DNA of 64,000 nucleotides. Origin: Terribacillus aidingensis (GTDB taxonomy: Bacteria; Bacillota; Bacilli; Bacillales; Amphibacillaceae). The notes beneath the pieces were generated by a model, which was not told the origin of the DNA, searched no databases, and worked only from the letters and a program-made list of their open reading frames with translations. The DNA is taken from assembly GCF_900215625.1 (NCBI RefSeq), contig NZ_OBEK01000001.1:372001-436000 (forward strand). The letters are read 5' to 3'. The stretch's first letter is position 1, and each line of letters starts with the position of its first letter. The translations under genes and the position numbers were made by a program. This document shows, one piece after another, positions 1-7,418 of the stretch.

Positions 1-2
1 AA

Positions 3-203
3 GCACTTAAAATTGCCTTTAACGACTTAGGTTTCCATTGCATTGAAGCGCATATAGCTATTGATAATGACGTTTCATACAATTTAGCAAAGTGTGTCGG
101 AATGACATATGAATGCACAAGAAAAGGATTTATTCTAGAAGAAGATCAGTGGGTTGACCATCTCGTGTATTATATAAATGCTGATTCTCGTTCAACTATA
201 TGA
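3..203 (+). CDS. GNAT N-acetyltransferase, C-terminal fragment (cut by window edge)
   Basis: The frame is open from the left edge to TGA at 201-203, giving 66 residues. The tail reads like the end of a RimJ/RimL-type GNAT acetyltransferase: a segment around HCIEAHIAIDNDVSYNLAKC followed by VGMTYECTRKGF matches the usual beta-strand, then 'N..S..LAEKVGF..EG..R' acetyl-CoA fold ending of that family. The N-terminal half lies outside the window, so substrate cannot be judged. A strong terminator follows the stop directly. Confidence 0.6.
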   Translation, partial: ALKIAFNDLGFHCIEAHIAIDNDVSYNLAKCVGMTYECTRKGFILEEDQWVDHLVYYINADSRSTI

Positions 204-210
204 ATCGTGA

Positions 211-259
211 AAAAAGCCTGTATCGATGATTACTTGCTCATCTAACATACAGGCTTTTT
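211..259 (+). terminator. Intrinsic terminator after GNAT fragment
   Basis: A 13-bp stem (AAAAAGCCTGTAT / ATACAGGCTTTTT) with a 23-nt loop and a T-run on the right arm. It ends the GNAT transcript and sits immediately before the truncated LysE gene. Confidence 0.8.
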
Positions 260-296
260 CTATTAGCTACGTATTCTTCTGGCATTCGGTCTCATC

Positions 297-866
297 TTGC
301 CTCTAGGGGCTCAAAATGTATTTTTATTCAATCAAGGGATTATTCAAAAGCGTTCTATGTATACTTTACCGACTGTTATTACAGCAGGTATGGCAGATAC
401 AATAATGATCTTCATAGCAGTCAGCGGAATTTCTGTACTCGTATGGGGTGTTCCGTGGATTCAAGTTGTACGATACGGAGCAGGAGCTTGTTTTCTTCTT
501 TATATTGGATATAGCTTATGGAAGGCAGCTCCGAACAATACACAAGCGGGAGAAGAACGCTTTCCACCTCGTAAACAGATCGCTTTTGCCGCATCTGTCT
601 CCTTATTAAATCCGCATGCTATTTTAGATATTGTTGGTGTTATTGGGACAAGCTCGTTGACATATACCGGGACGGAAAAATGGGCGTTCACCATTGCCTG
701 TATCCTTGTTTCGTGGATCTGGTTCATCGGATTAGCAGCCGCGGGAAGGCTGGTAGGGAGATTAGATACACAAGGTAAGATAATAGTTGTACTCAATCGC
801 GTATCAGCAGGACTTATATGGATAATGGCTATTCTGATGCTTGTGAGGTTTATAAATGCGTTATAA
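297..866 (+). CDS. LysE/RhtB family amino-acid exporter, 5' end apparently lost
   Basis: A membrane exporter of the LysE superfamily, 189 residues from a TTG. The motif PLGAQNVFLFNQG at the N-terminus, the segment LNPHAILDIVGVIG in the middle and several hydrophobic helices are typical; the family exports basic or other amino acids. Family members normally start about 15 residues earlier. The matching codons (ILLAFGLI) are present upstream at 273-296, but the frame hits a TAG at 264-266 with no ATG/GTG/TTG and no ribosome binding site in between. The frame is otherwise intact. It may be a recently inactivated gene or use a weak internal TTG. Confidence 0.6.
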   Translation: MPLGAQNVFLFNQGIIQKRSMYTLPTVITAGMADTIMIFIAVSGISVLVWGVPWIQVVRYGAGACFLLYIGYSLWKAAPNNTQAGEERFPPRKQIAFAASVSLLNPHAILDIVGVIGTSSLTYTGTEKWAFTIACILVSWIWFIGLAAAGRLVGRLDTQGKIIVVLNRVSAGLIWIMAILMLVRFINAL

Positions 867-900
867 AAGAAAGTGAAACAATGACGATTTATTCACGAAA

Positions 901-944
901 ATCCGAGTGATTCTGAGGTAAATTCCAGAATCGTTCGGCTTTTC
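901..944 (+). terminator. Intrinsic terminator after LysE gene
   Basis: A 13-bp stem CCGAGTGATTCTG / CAGAATCGTTCGG (903-938) with G-U pairs, followed by CTTTTC. It ends the lysE-like transcript. Confidence 0.7.
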
Positions 945-1138
945 ATTCGACTTTAGATTTCAGTAATTTGGTTTATAATTCATTCCATGTCTTCGGCTTA
1001 TGGGAGAAGACACAGCGTACTATAGGTTAGAAGAACAGGAAATTGACCATACTGTTTTTATAAAAAACTAGTTAGACTGGCAAAGAATTGTTTAGCAGAC
1101 AGCTTATCCTTGTTATGCATAAATATAATAGGGTGAAT

Positions 1139-1153
1139 GTTTTGCAGAAAATT
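1139..1153 (+). promoter_or_regulatory. Candidate CodY box upstream of brnQ
   Basis: GTTTTGCAGAAAATT matches the published CodY consensus AATTTTCWGAAAATT at 12 of 15 positions. It lies just upstream of the proposed brnQ promoter. CodY senses branched-chain amino acids and controls their transporters in Bacillus, so the location makes sense; binding is inferred. Confidence 0.4.
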
Positions 1154-1168
1154 CCTTAAAAAAACTCC

Positions 1169-1197
1169 TTGAATGTTGCCTAATTCAGTATTATACT
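1169..1197 (+). promoter_or_regulatory. SigA-type promoter for brnQ
   Basis: TTGAAT (1169-1174), 17-bp spacer, TATACT (1192-1197). The expected start near 1204 leaves a leader of about 80 nt before the brnQ GTG. The region 945-1168 holds a 7-bp hairpin at 988-1012 (TGTCTTC/GAAGACA) without a T-run and nothing else recognisable. Confidence 0.5.
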
Positions 1198-1287
1198 AAC
1201 TTCTATTGTGTCAGAAAATATGACAAAAGTCAGTCTTTTACTGCGTTATTTATCAGACTTTTCGAAAAGTTAGTTGGAGGTTTTGGT

Positions 1288-2604
1288 GTGTCACAGAAAG
1301 TACCAGGTAAATTTACGATTATGCTTGGCTTGATGCTTTTTGCTTTATTCTTTGGAGCAGGAAATTTAATTTTTCCGCCGATGCTAGGGCAGCAAGCTGG
1401 TGAAAATATTTGGGGAGCAAATGCAGGGTTTCTTGTAACAGGTGTTGGACTGCCTTTAATCGGTATCATTGCTTTTGTTTTCTCCGGTGAGAAAGATCTT
1501 ATGTCATTATCCAGCAGAGTTCATCCGGTTTTTGGAATTGTTTACACAGTTCTTTTGTATCTTGCGATCGGACCGTTCTTCGCCATTCCGCGTGCGGGGA
1601 ATGTATCTTATGAGATTGGCTTGAAGCAGCCATTTTTGTCTGCAGATCCAGGTCCGCTTCCATTGATTGTTTTCTCGGTTATTTTCTTTTTAATCACGTG
1701 TTTATTGTCATTAAATCCGACGAAGATCATTGATATAATTGGGAAATTCTTAACGCCAATCAAGCTTACGTTTATTGGCTTGCTTGTACTAGTTGCAATA
1801 CTATATCCAATCGGAAAAATGAAGGAACCGACAAATGAGTATAGAAGCAATGCTTTCTTTAATGGATTCCAAGAAGGCTACTTAACACTTGATGCGCTGG
1901 TAGCATGTGTGTTCGGAATCATCATTGTGAACGCTATTAAAGGGAAGGGAATAACTAAAAAAGCGACAGTCATGAAGGTGTGCTTACTAGCAACTGGTCT
2001 TGCAGCAGTTGTTTTAGGTGTGATTTATACATCACTTGCTTTTATGGGAGCTTCTAGTGTCAGTGAACTTGGTTATTTGAATAATGGAGCTGAAATTTTG
2101 GCTGATGTTTCAAACCATTATTTCGGTGCTTGGGGTGAAATATTCCTTGGTTTAATGATTACAGTCGCGTGCCTGACAACAAGTGTGGGTTTAATCACAT
2201 CCTGTTCAGCTTTCTTTCATGAATTAATGCCGCGCATATCTTATAGGACTTTCGCAGTTATCCTGGCTATCTTTAGTGCGATTGTATCAACTGTTGGGCT
2301 TACACAACTGATTTCCATTTCTGTTCCGGTATTGATGGCAATCTATCCGATTACGATCAGTCTTGTGTTCCTGACATTCCTTCATTCGCTATTTAAAGGG
2401 AGAAGAGGAGTATACATCGGCAGTCTTGCACTGACATTCTGTGTGAGTATTTTTGATGGTTTAAACGAGGCTGGACTGCAAGTTGCAGCAGTCAATGATC
2501 TTTACACAAAGATTTTGCCTTTTCACGAAGTTGGTCTTGGGTGGCTAGTACCTTCCATATTAGGAGGCTTGCTGGGTCTGTTTGTGTCCCATCTTAGAAA
2601 ATAA
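1288..2604 (+). CDS. brnQ: Branched-chain amino acid:cation symporter BrnQ
   Basis: A 438-residue LIVCS-family symporter taking up leucine, isoleucine and valine across the cytoplasmic membrane. The N-terminus carries the family hallmark LFFGAGNLIFPPMLGQQAG, and about 12 hydrophobic helices follow along the whole length, matching the usual size of 430-450. The start is GTG at 1288 with GGAGG at 1276-1280. It is a single-gene unit: its own promoter and a candidate CodY box lie upstream, and a bidirectional terminator follows. Regulation by amino-acid supply through CodY is therefore likely. Assignment to the family is secure; fine substrate preference is inferred. Confidence 0.93.
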   Translation: MSQKVPGKFTIMLGLMLFALFFGAGNLIFPPMLGQQAGENIWGANAGFLVTGVGLPLIGIIAFVFSGEKDLMSLSSRVHPVFGIVYTVLLYLAIGPFFAIPRAGNVSYEIGLKQPFLSADPGPLPLIVFSVIFFLITCLLSLNPTKIIDIIGKFLTPIKLTFIGLLVLVAILYPIGKMKEPTNEYRSNAFFNGFQEGYLTLDALVACVFGIIIVNAIKGKGITKKATVMKVCLLATGLAAVVLGVIYTSLAFMGASSVSELGYLNNGAEILADVSNHYFGAWGEIFLGLMITVACLTTSVGLITSCSAFFHELMPRISYRTFAVILAIFSAIVSTVGLTQLISISVPVLMAIYPITISLVFLTFLHSLFKGRRGVYIGSLALTFCVSIFDGLNEAGLQVAAVNDLYTKILPFHEVGLGWLVPSILGGLLGLFVSHLRK

Positions 2605-2615
2605 GAAGAAGAAGA

Positions 2616-2645
2616 GAAATCTCCTCCTGATCGGGAGGAGATTTT
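2616..2645. terminator. Bidirectional terminator between brnQ and the convergent membrane gene
   Basis: AAATCTCCTCC / GGGAGGAGATTTT stem with a short loop, usable from both sides for the convergent genes at 1288-2604 and 2647-3066. Confidence 0.8.
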
Positions 2646-2646
2646 C

Positions 2647-3066
2647 TTATGCAGGTTGGCCTTTTAGCTTCCCGCCGGCAATAAACAATAAGATAGGGAC
2701 AATAATGGTTATTAAAGATAGAATTGCTGCGCTAAATAAAGTGAAGCGAGCTGCACGCGGTTTCTTGGAGATTAACAAGAAGCCGATCAATACAATTAAA
2801 CAAATAATTGCGATATAAACCGTAGGGATGATGAGAAAAATTTGCAGCACAGATAGTGTCTCAGCTGCCATGTCACTGAGTGAAATAGAAGAGGCTTCGT
2901 CCGCTTCCAGCTGTCGCTGATATTTCGGATCATTTTCCAAGAACGTCGTCACGGCTTGTTCCAAAGAATCGTTCTGCGGCAGTGTGACGGTGAATACGAG
3001 ACTTCCGATTAAAATTAGAACCATTAATGTAAGTGCGATACTTGTTAAGACTTTAGAAGTTCTCAA
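2647..3066 (-). CDS. Small membrane protein, DUF4064-like
   Basis: A 139-residue protein of unknown function. It has an N-terminal hydrophobic segment (residues 8-30), a hydrophilic external-looking stretch (about 31-70, acidic, EADEASS), and two further helices (about 73-98 and 108-132) separated by the basic turn SKKPRAAR. The layout resembles DUF4064 membrane proteins of Bacillaceae, but I cannot confirm the family. The start is TTG (3066) behind a perfect GGAGGTG with a 7-nt spacer. It is monocistronic. Confidence 0.65.
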   Translation of the reverse strand: MRTSKVLTSIALTLMVLILIGSLVFTVTLPQNDSLEQAVTTFLENDPKYQRQLEADEASSISLSDMAAETLSVLQIFLIIPTVYIAIICLIVLIGFLLISKKPRAARFTLFSAAILSLITIIVPILLFIAGGKLKGQPA

Positions 3067-3217
3067 GATTATTCACCTCCTTTCCAGTATAAACGCAGCT
3101 GGCGATTGATGGTATAGAACCAAAGACGTATCTGTCAATTACTTGTCAAAATTCGATAAGTGGAAGGACGGGAAATGTGGTATTATTAGCAGGATAAAAT
3201 GGAATTGAGGCGAGCAT

Positions 3218-3610
3218 ATGTCGTGGGTTTTTATTGTTATATTGATTGTTGCTAGTCTGTTTAAGATTTTAGCTGCTTCTGCCCCCAGTGCTGTCGTTGA
3301 TAAGGTAGGTAAAAGATTTCAGCTTCACCCATCCTTATCATATGATGTCTCTGTAAAGAAAGATGGAGAAGTCTTATCAGATGAGGAGAAACAGCGTCTG
3401 GTAGATGCTTTTAATGCGTCTAATTTTCTCGAAAAGTATTACTATCCGCCAGCTCCTGAAGGAACTCCATATGAAATCGAAACAATCAATGAGCGTTATT
3501 ATCTTTATCCCTATGGAGACAGAGTAGATGTTTTTAAATATAAAAAGAAAAAAGTTTATGCTTACAGTTTACGTTCTGAGTCCATGCAAAGAAAGGTGCA
3601 CACTGATTGA
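3218..3610 (+). CDS. YfmQ-like protein
   Basis: 130 residues with an N-terminal membrane anchor (about residues 1-22) followed by a soluble domain rich in Lys and Tyr (FLEKYYYPPAPEGTPYEIET). Length, anchor and the middle motif SDEEKQRLVDAFN.SNFLEKYY resemble the uncharacterised YfmQ family of Bacillus. No biochemical role is known. The start at 3218 has GAGGCG upstream. The next gene begins 46 nt downstream. Confidence 0.6.
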   Translation: MSWVFIVILIVASLFKILAASAPSAVVDKVGKRFQLHPSLSYDVSVKKDGEVLSDEEKQRLVDAFNASNFLEKYYYPPAPEGTPYEIETINERYYLYPYGDRVDVFKYKKKKVYAYSLRSESMQRKVHTD

Positions 3611-3656
3611 AGCTTCCTTTATAATGGATAGAAAAAGGAAACGGATGTGAGCCTGC

Positions 3657-4160
3657 ATGACAAGGAAGACCTTAACAATAGATTCTCCGCTAATTGTTTC
3701 GGCAGCAGCTTTCTACCAAGAAGCATGGCAAGTGGAGGACGCAACGATTGCCCCTCGTTTTGTGCGCCATAGTACGTATCCGGGATATTGCGGACTCGTA
3801 CAGCTAGACGAAAAAGGCAATATAGTGGGGTTGGTATACGGATATATCTCGAAACAGGGACAATATTATCATGACTTATTGCATTCAGCGCTGCAGGAGA
3901 ATGGTAAATCCTCTTGGCTCGAAGATTGCTTTGAAATAGTAGAATTAGCAGTGTCACCAACAATGCGCGGAAAAGGAATCGGAACGTCGCTGCTAACGCA
4001 AGTACTTGCCGCTGTTCCTAATCAAACAGCTATCCTGACAACTCGAGAAAAAAATACGGGGGCGATTCGTCTATATGAACGGAATGGCTGGGAGTTGCTG
4101 AAAGACTCCTTTTATCCGGATGATAAAGCATATCGAATATACGGGAAAAAGCTGTTATAG
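3657..4160 (+). CDS. GNAT family N-acetyltransferase
   Basis: A 167-residue acetyl-CoA-dependent acetyltransferase. The core motif A is VELAVSPTMRGKGIGTSLL (about residues 98-116), with the R-G-K-G-I-G pyrophosphate loop; motif B follows as NTGAIRLYERNGWELLKDSF. The N-terminal part (residues 1-60) is variable and probably sets substrate choice, which is unknown. The ribosome binding site is weak (GGATGTGAG). It is followed by a terminator. Confidence 0.85.
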   Translation: MTRKTLTIDSPLIVSAAAFYQEAWQVEDATIAPRFVRHSTYPGYCGLVQLDEKGNIVGLVYGYISKQGQYYHDLLHSALQENGKSSWLEDCFEIVELAVSPTMRGKGIGTSLLTQVLAAVPNQTAILTTREKNTGAIRLYERNGWELLKDSFYPDDKAYRIYGKKLL

Positions 4161-4161
4161 C

Positions 4162-4189
4162 CCGATTCACCACCTGGTGGATCTTTTTT
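4162..4189 (+). terminator. Intrinsic terminator after GNAT gene
   Basis: GATTCACC / GGTGGATC stem with a 4-nt loop, then TTTTTT (4184-4189). Confidence 0.8.
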
Positions 4190-4256
4190 GATGCTAACTC
4201 CTAAACATTACCGTTAACCAACCGATGGTTCCTATGAATAGAAGGAGGGTGAGCCG

Positions 4257-5309
4257 ATGCACCAGACAGATTTGAAACAAACAGAAATGTTTACATTGCT
4301 GCTTGATAATTTGTATGAAAATATCAAGTCGGAGCAGATAAAAGCTGCTGAGCATGTCCGATTTAAGATAGCTGAACAGGAAATGGTTATTCGTGACGAG
4401 AAACTGCTTGCAAGGAGTATGCTGTACGAGGCCCGCTTGGAAACGCTGAAAGGGAACTTGGAAAAGGGTGGGCAACTTTTGGAAGGCGTTACTGATGCAT
4501 TTGCGCTCACCAGCGAAAATCTTTATTATTACCATTTCTTTAAAGGATTGTTACTTTACCGACAGTCCAAGCTTCAAGAAGCAATTATTGAATACGAACG
4601 TGCGGAGTCATTTTTAACAGGGCAAATTGATCATCGGGAAGTATCTGATTTTTATTATAAATTGGCGAATACGTACTATCATATGAATATGACTGCCTTC
4701 TCGATCTTGAATGCAGATAAAGCAATTGAATCGGCGTTACGCTATAAGCAAGATCTGCAGGTTGCGAAGTGCCGTTTGCTCCAAGGGTTGAATTACATGG
4801 AAGCAGCTAACTTCCGCAAAGCAGAAGAACTGTTCCAAGCAGCATTAGAACATGATGCATCACAGTCAGAATTAAAGCTGCCGTTATATGTGCATCATAA
4901 CCTGGGTGTGCTTTATTTCAAGAAGAATCAATTGGAGAAGGCCATTTTTCATATGGAACAATCGATGGGGTACAAGCATCCCGACTATTATATAAAAAGT
5001 CTTTATTATGTAACCGAATGCAGTTTTCGCCTTGGTTTGAAAGAACGCGCGATGCAGTATTTTGCAGAAGGTTTTACGCTGAGCAAAGAACGTGACGATG
5101 ATGCTTACAAATGGATGTTTGCCATGCTTCATAAGCAATACGTGGACCAGGACAGCCTGGAAGGCGTTTGGCGGGAAGGGATTGAGTATTTCCAATCCAT
5201 TCAAGACAGCAATAAAGTACGTCATTTTGCAGAGCGGTTTGCGAAGTACTATACAGACCATCGGGATTTTGAAAAAGCATCCCGCTATTATTTGCTGGCT
5301 TTGAAATAG
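4257..5309 (+). CDS. Rap-family TPR regulator (response-regulator aspartate phosphatase-like)
   Basis: A 350-residue cytoplasmic protein built of TPR repeats from about residue 60 onwards. The motifs LYYYHFFKGLLLYRQSKLQE and FYYKLANTYYHM are the typical start of the Rap TPR domain, and the N-terminal 50 residues form the helical bundle that in Rap proteins contacts Spo0F or ComA. Rap proteins of Bacillus are usually 370-380 residues, so this one is slightly short at the N-terminus. The start is ATG 4257 after AAGGAGGGTGA. Most rap genes are followed by an overlapping phr pro-peptide gene, but only 34 nt and a terminator follow here. Phosphatase versus DNA-binding-inhibitor activity cannot be told. 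Confidence 0.8.
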   Translation: MHQTDLKQTEMFTLLLDNLYENIKSEQIKAAEHVRFKIAEQEMVIRDEKLLARSMLYEARLETLKGNLEKGGQLLEGVTDAFALTSENLYYYHFFKGLLLYRQSKLQEAIIEYERAESFLTGQIDHREVSDFYYKLANTYYHMNMTAFSILNADKAIESALRYKQDLQVAKCRLLQGLNYMEAANFRKAEELFQAALEHDASQSELKLPLYVHHNLGVLYFKKNQLEKAIFHMEQSMGYKHPDYYIKSLYYVTECSFRLGLKERAMQYFAEGFTLSKERDDDAYKWMFAMLHKQYVDQDSLEGVWREGIEYFQSIQDSNKVRHFAERFAKYYTDHRDFEKASRYYLLALK

Positions 5310-5343
5310 ACTTATTTTTGTTTGATAAAGGACATGCCATGCT

Positions 5344-5381
5344 GGAAAAAGGAGATTGCTTGAAAGCAACCTCCTTTTTCC
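5344..5381. terminator. Strong bidirectional terminator
   Basis: GGAAAAAGGAGATTGC / GCAACCTCCTTTTTCC stem between the convergent rap-like gene and the membrane gene at 5385-5732. Confidence 0.85.
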
Positions 5382-5384
5382 TTA

Positions 5385-5732
5385 TTAAGATAGTTTCCAA
5401 GCTGGAATTAAGCTGTGAAATTGGAAGAAGTAGCTCATTGGAATGTGCATGACGGTGTATAAAGCGAGTGTTGTTGCATAGGTGAGGAACCAATTGGGGA
5501 CTGGGACTTGCAGGAATAAATATAATAGCAGCATCCCAACCGGAAAAGGGAGCAATACAATGAGCCAAATAGGTGCACCGAGCGCCTCCGTTAGTGCCCC
5601 CAGACTGACGACAGAGAAACCGATGATTAGGGCTTGCCAGATTGGCAATCCATGCCGGAAAAATAAGCTGCCTATGTAGTAAGACAATCCCGTTAGTGTT
5701 ATAGCTAAAATAAAATCGAAAATATACTTCAA
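5385..5732 (-). CDS. Small four-helix membrane protein, function unknown
   Basis: 115 residues, almost entirely hydrophobic with about four predicted membrane helices (residues 3-24, 31-52, 54-75, 83-105). I do not recognise a family with confidence; it has the general look of short YndM/DUF2512-type membrane proteins but lacks a clear shared motif. The TTG start at 5732 is preceded by GAGGAGGGG with a 7-nt spacer. Monocistronic. Confidence 0.6.
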   Translation of the reverse strand: MKYIFDFILAITLTGLSYYIGSLFFRHGLPIWQALIIGFSVVSLGALTEALGAPIWLIVLLPFPVGMLLLYLFLQVPVPNWFLTYATTLALYTVMHIPMSYFFQFHSLIPAWKLS

Positions 5733-5796
5733 TTAATTTCCCCTCCTCTTTTACTGATTATACAATTATACGGGAAGATAAGTGTGAATATTATGT

Positions 5797-5826
5797 AAAA
5801 AAAGACTGCTTCGTGAGCAGCCTTTT
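5797..5826 (-). terminator. Terminator of the amidase gene
   Basis: Read on the minus strand: GGCTGCT / AGCAGTC stem with loop CACGA followed by a run of seven T. It overlaps the last bases of the amidase stop codon. Confidence 0.75.
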
Positions 5827-6682
5827 AACTCGCATAATTTTTTATACCATCTGCAATAGAGTTTGCAACTTTGTCTTGATAGCCTGTGTCCTTGAGTAGA
5901 ACAGCATCAGTCGGATTAGAGGTGAATCCAGTTTCTACAAGTACGGCTGGCATGGATGTGTGTCGTAATACGTAGAAATCAGAACTGCGTGTTCCGCGGT
6001 CTCCATTGTCAGTATTAGCTGCTAGAGCTGTTTGAATACTGGAAGCTAGCTGCTTCCCGCTGCTGCTGGATCCATAATAGTATGATTCCAGTCCTTGTGC
6101 TGCGGAAGTGGTTGCGCTATTAGCATGTACGCTGACAAAAATATCTGCTCCCCAGTTATTTGATATGCTGGCGCGGTCTGCTAATGGAATAAAGATATCT
6201 TCACTGCGTGTCATTTTTACATCAAACCCGTTATGAAGCAATTGGTTCTGCAGTCTTTTGGAGATAGATAACGCTACCGATTTCTCTACTGTATCGTTTC
6301 CAATGGCTCCAGGGTCCTTCCCGCCGTGTCCTGGATCAATAATAATCTTCCGGATAGGGTGGTGAGCTGGTTCTGATGGTTCTTCCGGAGCAGGTGCTGC
6401 CTGCATTTGTACAGAAGTTACATAATCCAAGCTGACAAATCCCGTTTGACTATGAATTGTAATCTGCCCCCACCCATCGCCTCTATCAATATATTGAAAT
6501 TGTGTACCTGCCGGGAATTTTCCGAGAATAGCAGCGTCGGTCGTAGGAGCGGCTCTAATATTTAGATTTGCTGTTGTCTGTCCTGTTTGGGAGGTGCTAG
6601 CGTCTGCTTGGGTTGGCAAGATGAATAAAATGGCAACGAGTATAAAAAGAATAGGTAGTGCAACTTTCATGGCGGTATGCAT
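5825..6682 (-). CDS. N-acetylmuramoyl-L-alanine amidase with SH3b domain (secreted)
   Basis: A 285-residue exported peptidoglycan hydrolase that cleaves the amide bond between MurNAc and L-alanine. It has a signal peptide (residues 1-28, basic then hydrophobic, ending near ADAS), a bacterial SH3 domain (about 30-93, starting TTANLNIRAAP), a short Pro/Glu-rich linker, and an Amidase_3 domain from about 110. Zinc and catalytic motifs are visible as IIIDPGHGGKDPG, SVHANS and VLVETGFTSNPTD. The length fits CwlD/YrvJ-type enzymes with one SH3b. ATG 6682 has AAAGGAGA upstream. Monocistronic, divergent from maa. Confidence 0.9.
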   Translation of the reverse strand: MHTAMKVALPILFILVAILFILPTQADASTSQTGQTTANLNIRAAPTTDAAILGKFPAGTQFQYIDRGDGWGQITIHSQTGFVSLDYVTSVQMQAAPAPEEPSEPAHHPIRKIIIDPGHGGKDPGAIGNDTVEKSVALSISKRLQNQLLHNGFDVKMTRSEDIFIPLADRASISNNWGADIFVSVHANSATTSAAQGLESYYYGSSSSGKQLASSIQTALAANTDNGDRGTRSSDFYVLRHTSMPAVLVETGFTSNPTDAVLLKDTGYQDKVANSIADGIKNYAS

Positions 6683-6786
6683 CGTGATTCTCCTTTGCGA
6701 TATAATAGAAACAGTATGGACATCGTTTAAGAGTTTTATAACATTAGAAACATAATCTGTGAGAATAATAGAGAGAGGAGAGCAAA

Positions 6787-7347
6787 ATGAAGACAGAACG
6801 AGAAAAGATGGTTGCTGGTGAGCTTTACCGGCCCTCTGATAAGGAATTAGCTGACAGACGTATGGAAGTTCGGGAGCTGGTTAGGCGTTACAATAACTCG
6901 ACGAGCTATGAACATGCGGAACGAGCGGATTTGCTCGGACTGATTCTTGGCTCTTCGGATGGCTGTGCTTACATTGAACCTACCTTTCGTTGTGATTACG
7001 GATACAACATTCATCTCGGGAAGAACTTTTATGCGAACTTTGACTGTGTGATGCTGGATATTTGTGAGATCAAAATCGGTGATAATTGTATGCTTGCTCC
7101 AGGTGTGCACATTTACACAGCAACGCACCCGCTTCATCCTGCGGAGCGTAATTCCGGGTACGAGCTGGGGAAGCCGGTAACCATTGGGGATAATGTCTGG
7201 ATTGGCGGACGTGCCATTATTAATCCTGGCGTGACGATTGGGGATAACGCAGTCATTGGATCAGGAGCAGTTGTGACGAAGGATGTACCTGCCAATACAG
7301 TTGTGGGCGGGAACCCAGCAAGCGCTATAAAAGTAATCCAAGTCTGA
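6787..7347 (+). CDS. maa: Maltose O-acetyltransferase (left-handed beta-helix)
   Basis: 186 residues of the maltose/galactoside O-acetyltransferase family, transferring acetyl from acetyl-CoA to a sugar hydroxyl. The N-terminal Mac domain begins [18 protein letters not shown]. Hexapeptide repeats run from about residue 75 to the end, with the catalytic-histidine segment [10 protein letters not shown] and the pocket [18 protein letters not shown]. The length matches Maa of Bacillus. The ribosome binding site is AGAGGAGA. The neighbouring ROK/gal genes suggest sugar metabolism, but the substrate is not known. Confidence 0.9.
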   Translation: MKTEREKMVAGELYRPSDKELADRRMEVRELVRRYNNSTSYEHAERADLLGLILGSSDGCAYIEPTFRCDYGYNIHLGKNFYANFDCVMLDICEIKIGDNCMLAPGVHIYTATHPLHPAERNSGYELGKPVTIGDNVWIGGRAIINPGVTIGDNAVIGSGAVVTKDVPANTVVGGNPASAIKVIQV

Positions 7348-7380
7348 GATTTTCTTGAGAAGCTGGCGTCAGTGTAAACA

Positions 7381-7389
7381 TGCTATACT
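7381..7389 (+). promoter_or_regulatory. Extended -10 promoter element of the ROK gene
   Basis: TGCTATACT is an extended -10 (TG-N-TATACT). It lies 30 nt before the ATG at 7419, which argues against an upstream ATG at 7380 that would overlap it. The -35 region is poor. Confidence 0.45.
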
Positions 7390-7418
7390 CGGAGTATCAA
7401 AAAAGTGGAGCGGTTCAT

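Noticed and set aside
5310-5384. A possible Phr peptide after the Rap gene
   Set aside because: The only ATG frame here runs through the terminator stem and lacks a signal-like hydrophobic core.
7380-7418. An upstream ATG giving a longer ROK protein
   Set aside because: It overlaps the extended -10 (TGCTATACT), has no RBS and adds non-homologous residues; ATG 7419 fits better.
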